Position numbers and translations under genes: made by a program. Below are positions 22,401 through 22,434 of a stretch of 22,434 nucleotides of DNA, in pieces (position 1 is the stretch's first letter; every line of letters starts with the position of its first letter). The stretch is from CAYSPU01 sp964432995. GTDB taxonomy: Bacteria; Verrucomicrobiota; Verrucomicrobiia; Limisphaerales; JAHDYP01. The notes beneath the pieces are model-generated. The model was not told where the DNA came from, did not search any database, and saw only the letters and a list, made by a program, of their open reading frames with translations. The stretch is taken from positions 1 to 22,434 of the forward strand of contig CAYSPU010000077.1 of assembly GCA_964432995.1 (NCBI GenBank), in the 5' to 3' direction.

Positions 22401-22434
22401 GTTCAATGTTCGTCGTTCGATTGTTCGAATGTTC
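22401..22434. repeat. GTTCRATGTTC simple repeat at window edge
   Basis: GTTCAATGTTCGTCGTTCGA and then TTGTTCGAATGTTC consist of overlapping GTTCRA/TGTTC words, akin to 1642-1666. The array probably continues past the window. Confidence 0.5.

Larger units (their letters stand above)
22118..22434. other. Non-coding right end
   Basis: I see no gene in these 317 bp. The stretch contains a GGTAGGG-headed hairpin (22145-22171), other short GC-rich inverted repeats, and ends in GTTCRATGTTC-type simple repeats that run off the window. Confidence 0.55.

Overview
This is a GC-rich bacterial chromosome segment. I infer a Verrucomicrobiota-type organism. The grounds are the divergent sodium/proton pyrophosphatase, the pgk-tpiA-secG cluster, a small basic protein of a kind I associate with that group, weak Shine-Dalgarno signals, and intergenic spaces full of short dispersed palindromes and tandem repeats. 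The phylum is an inference; no rRNA or other phylogenetic marker lies in the window. No tRNA, rRNA, CRISPR array, insertion sequence or phage gene was seen.

Layout. (1) 1-2594, minus strand: the N-terminal part of a membrane pyrophosphatase (hppA, cut by the left edge) and a diacylglycerol/sphingosine-kinase-like lipid kinase. A good rho-independent terminator and a candidate promoter lie between them. (2) 2832-5335, plus: pgk, tpiA and secG, tightly spaced behind a recognisable promoter. (3) 5594-9469, plus: substrate-binding lipoprotein and two permeases of a peptide-type ABC importer; the ATPase subunits are not here. (4) 9520-12931: argD and argF, two arginine-biosynthesis genes on the plus strand, separated by a VapBC-like toxin-antitoxin pair on the minus strand. 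(5) 12932-13750: a gene-free, repeat-bearing spacer.

(6) 13751-19161, plus: the most interesting region. In order it encodes a coiled-coil protein, a membrane-anchored OmpA-domain protein, a compact Ras-like small GTPase, a hybrid sensor kinase (unknown N-terminal domain, coiled coil, GAF, HisKA_3/HATPase) and a NarL-type response regulator. From the OmpA gene to the first regulator, each junction is a 4-bp ATGA overlap, so these four genes are almost certainly translationally coupled. A second, almost identical response regulator follows; 546 bp are identical between the two copies. I propose this as an undescribed envelope-to-GTPase-to-two-component signalling system.

(7) 19562-22117, plus: a 52-residue basic protein and a 746-residue protein with an EF-hand loop and C-terminal membrane segments. 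The right end (22118-22434) is non-coding and holds a strong hairpin and repeat sequence.

Several repeat families link the spacers. One composite REP-like element occurs at 7271-7407 and, inverted, at 19200-19399. A repeat centred on GCGTGCAACGCGGCGCTCC occurs three times between 11042 and 13460. An 8-bp tandem array lies after secG.
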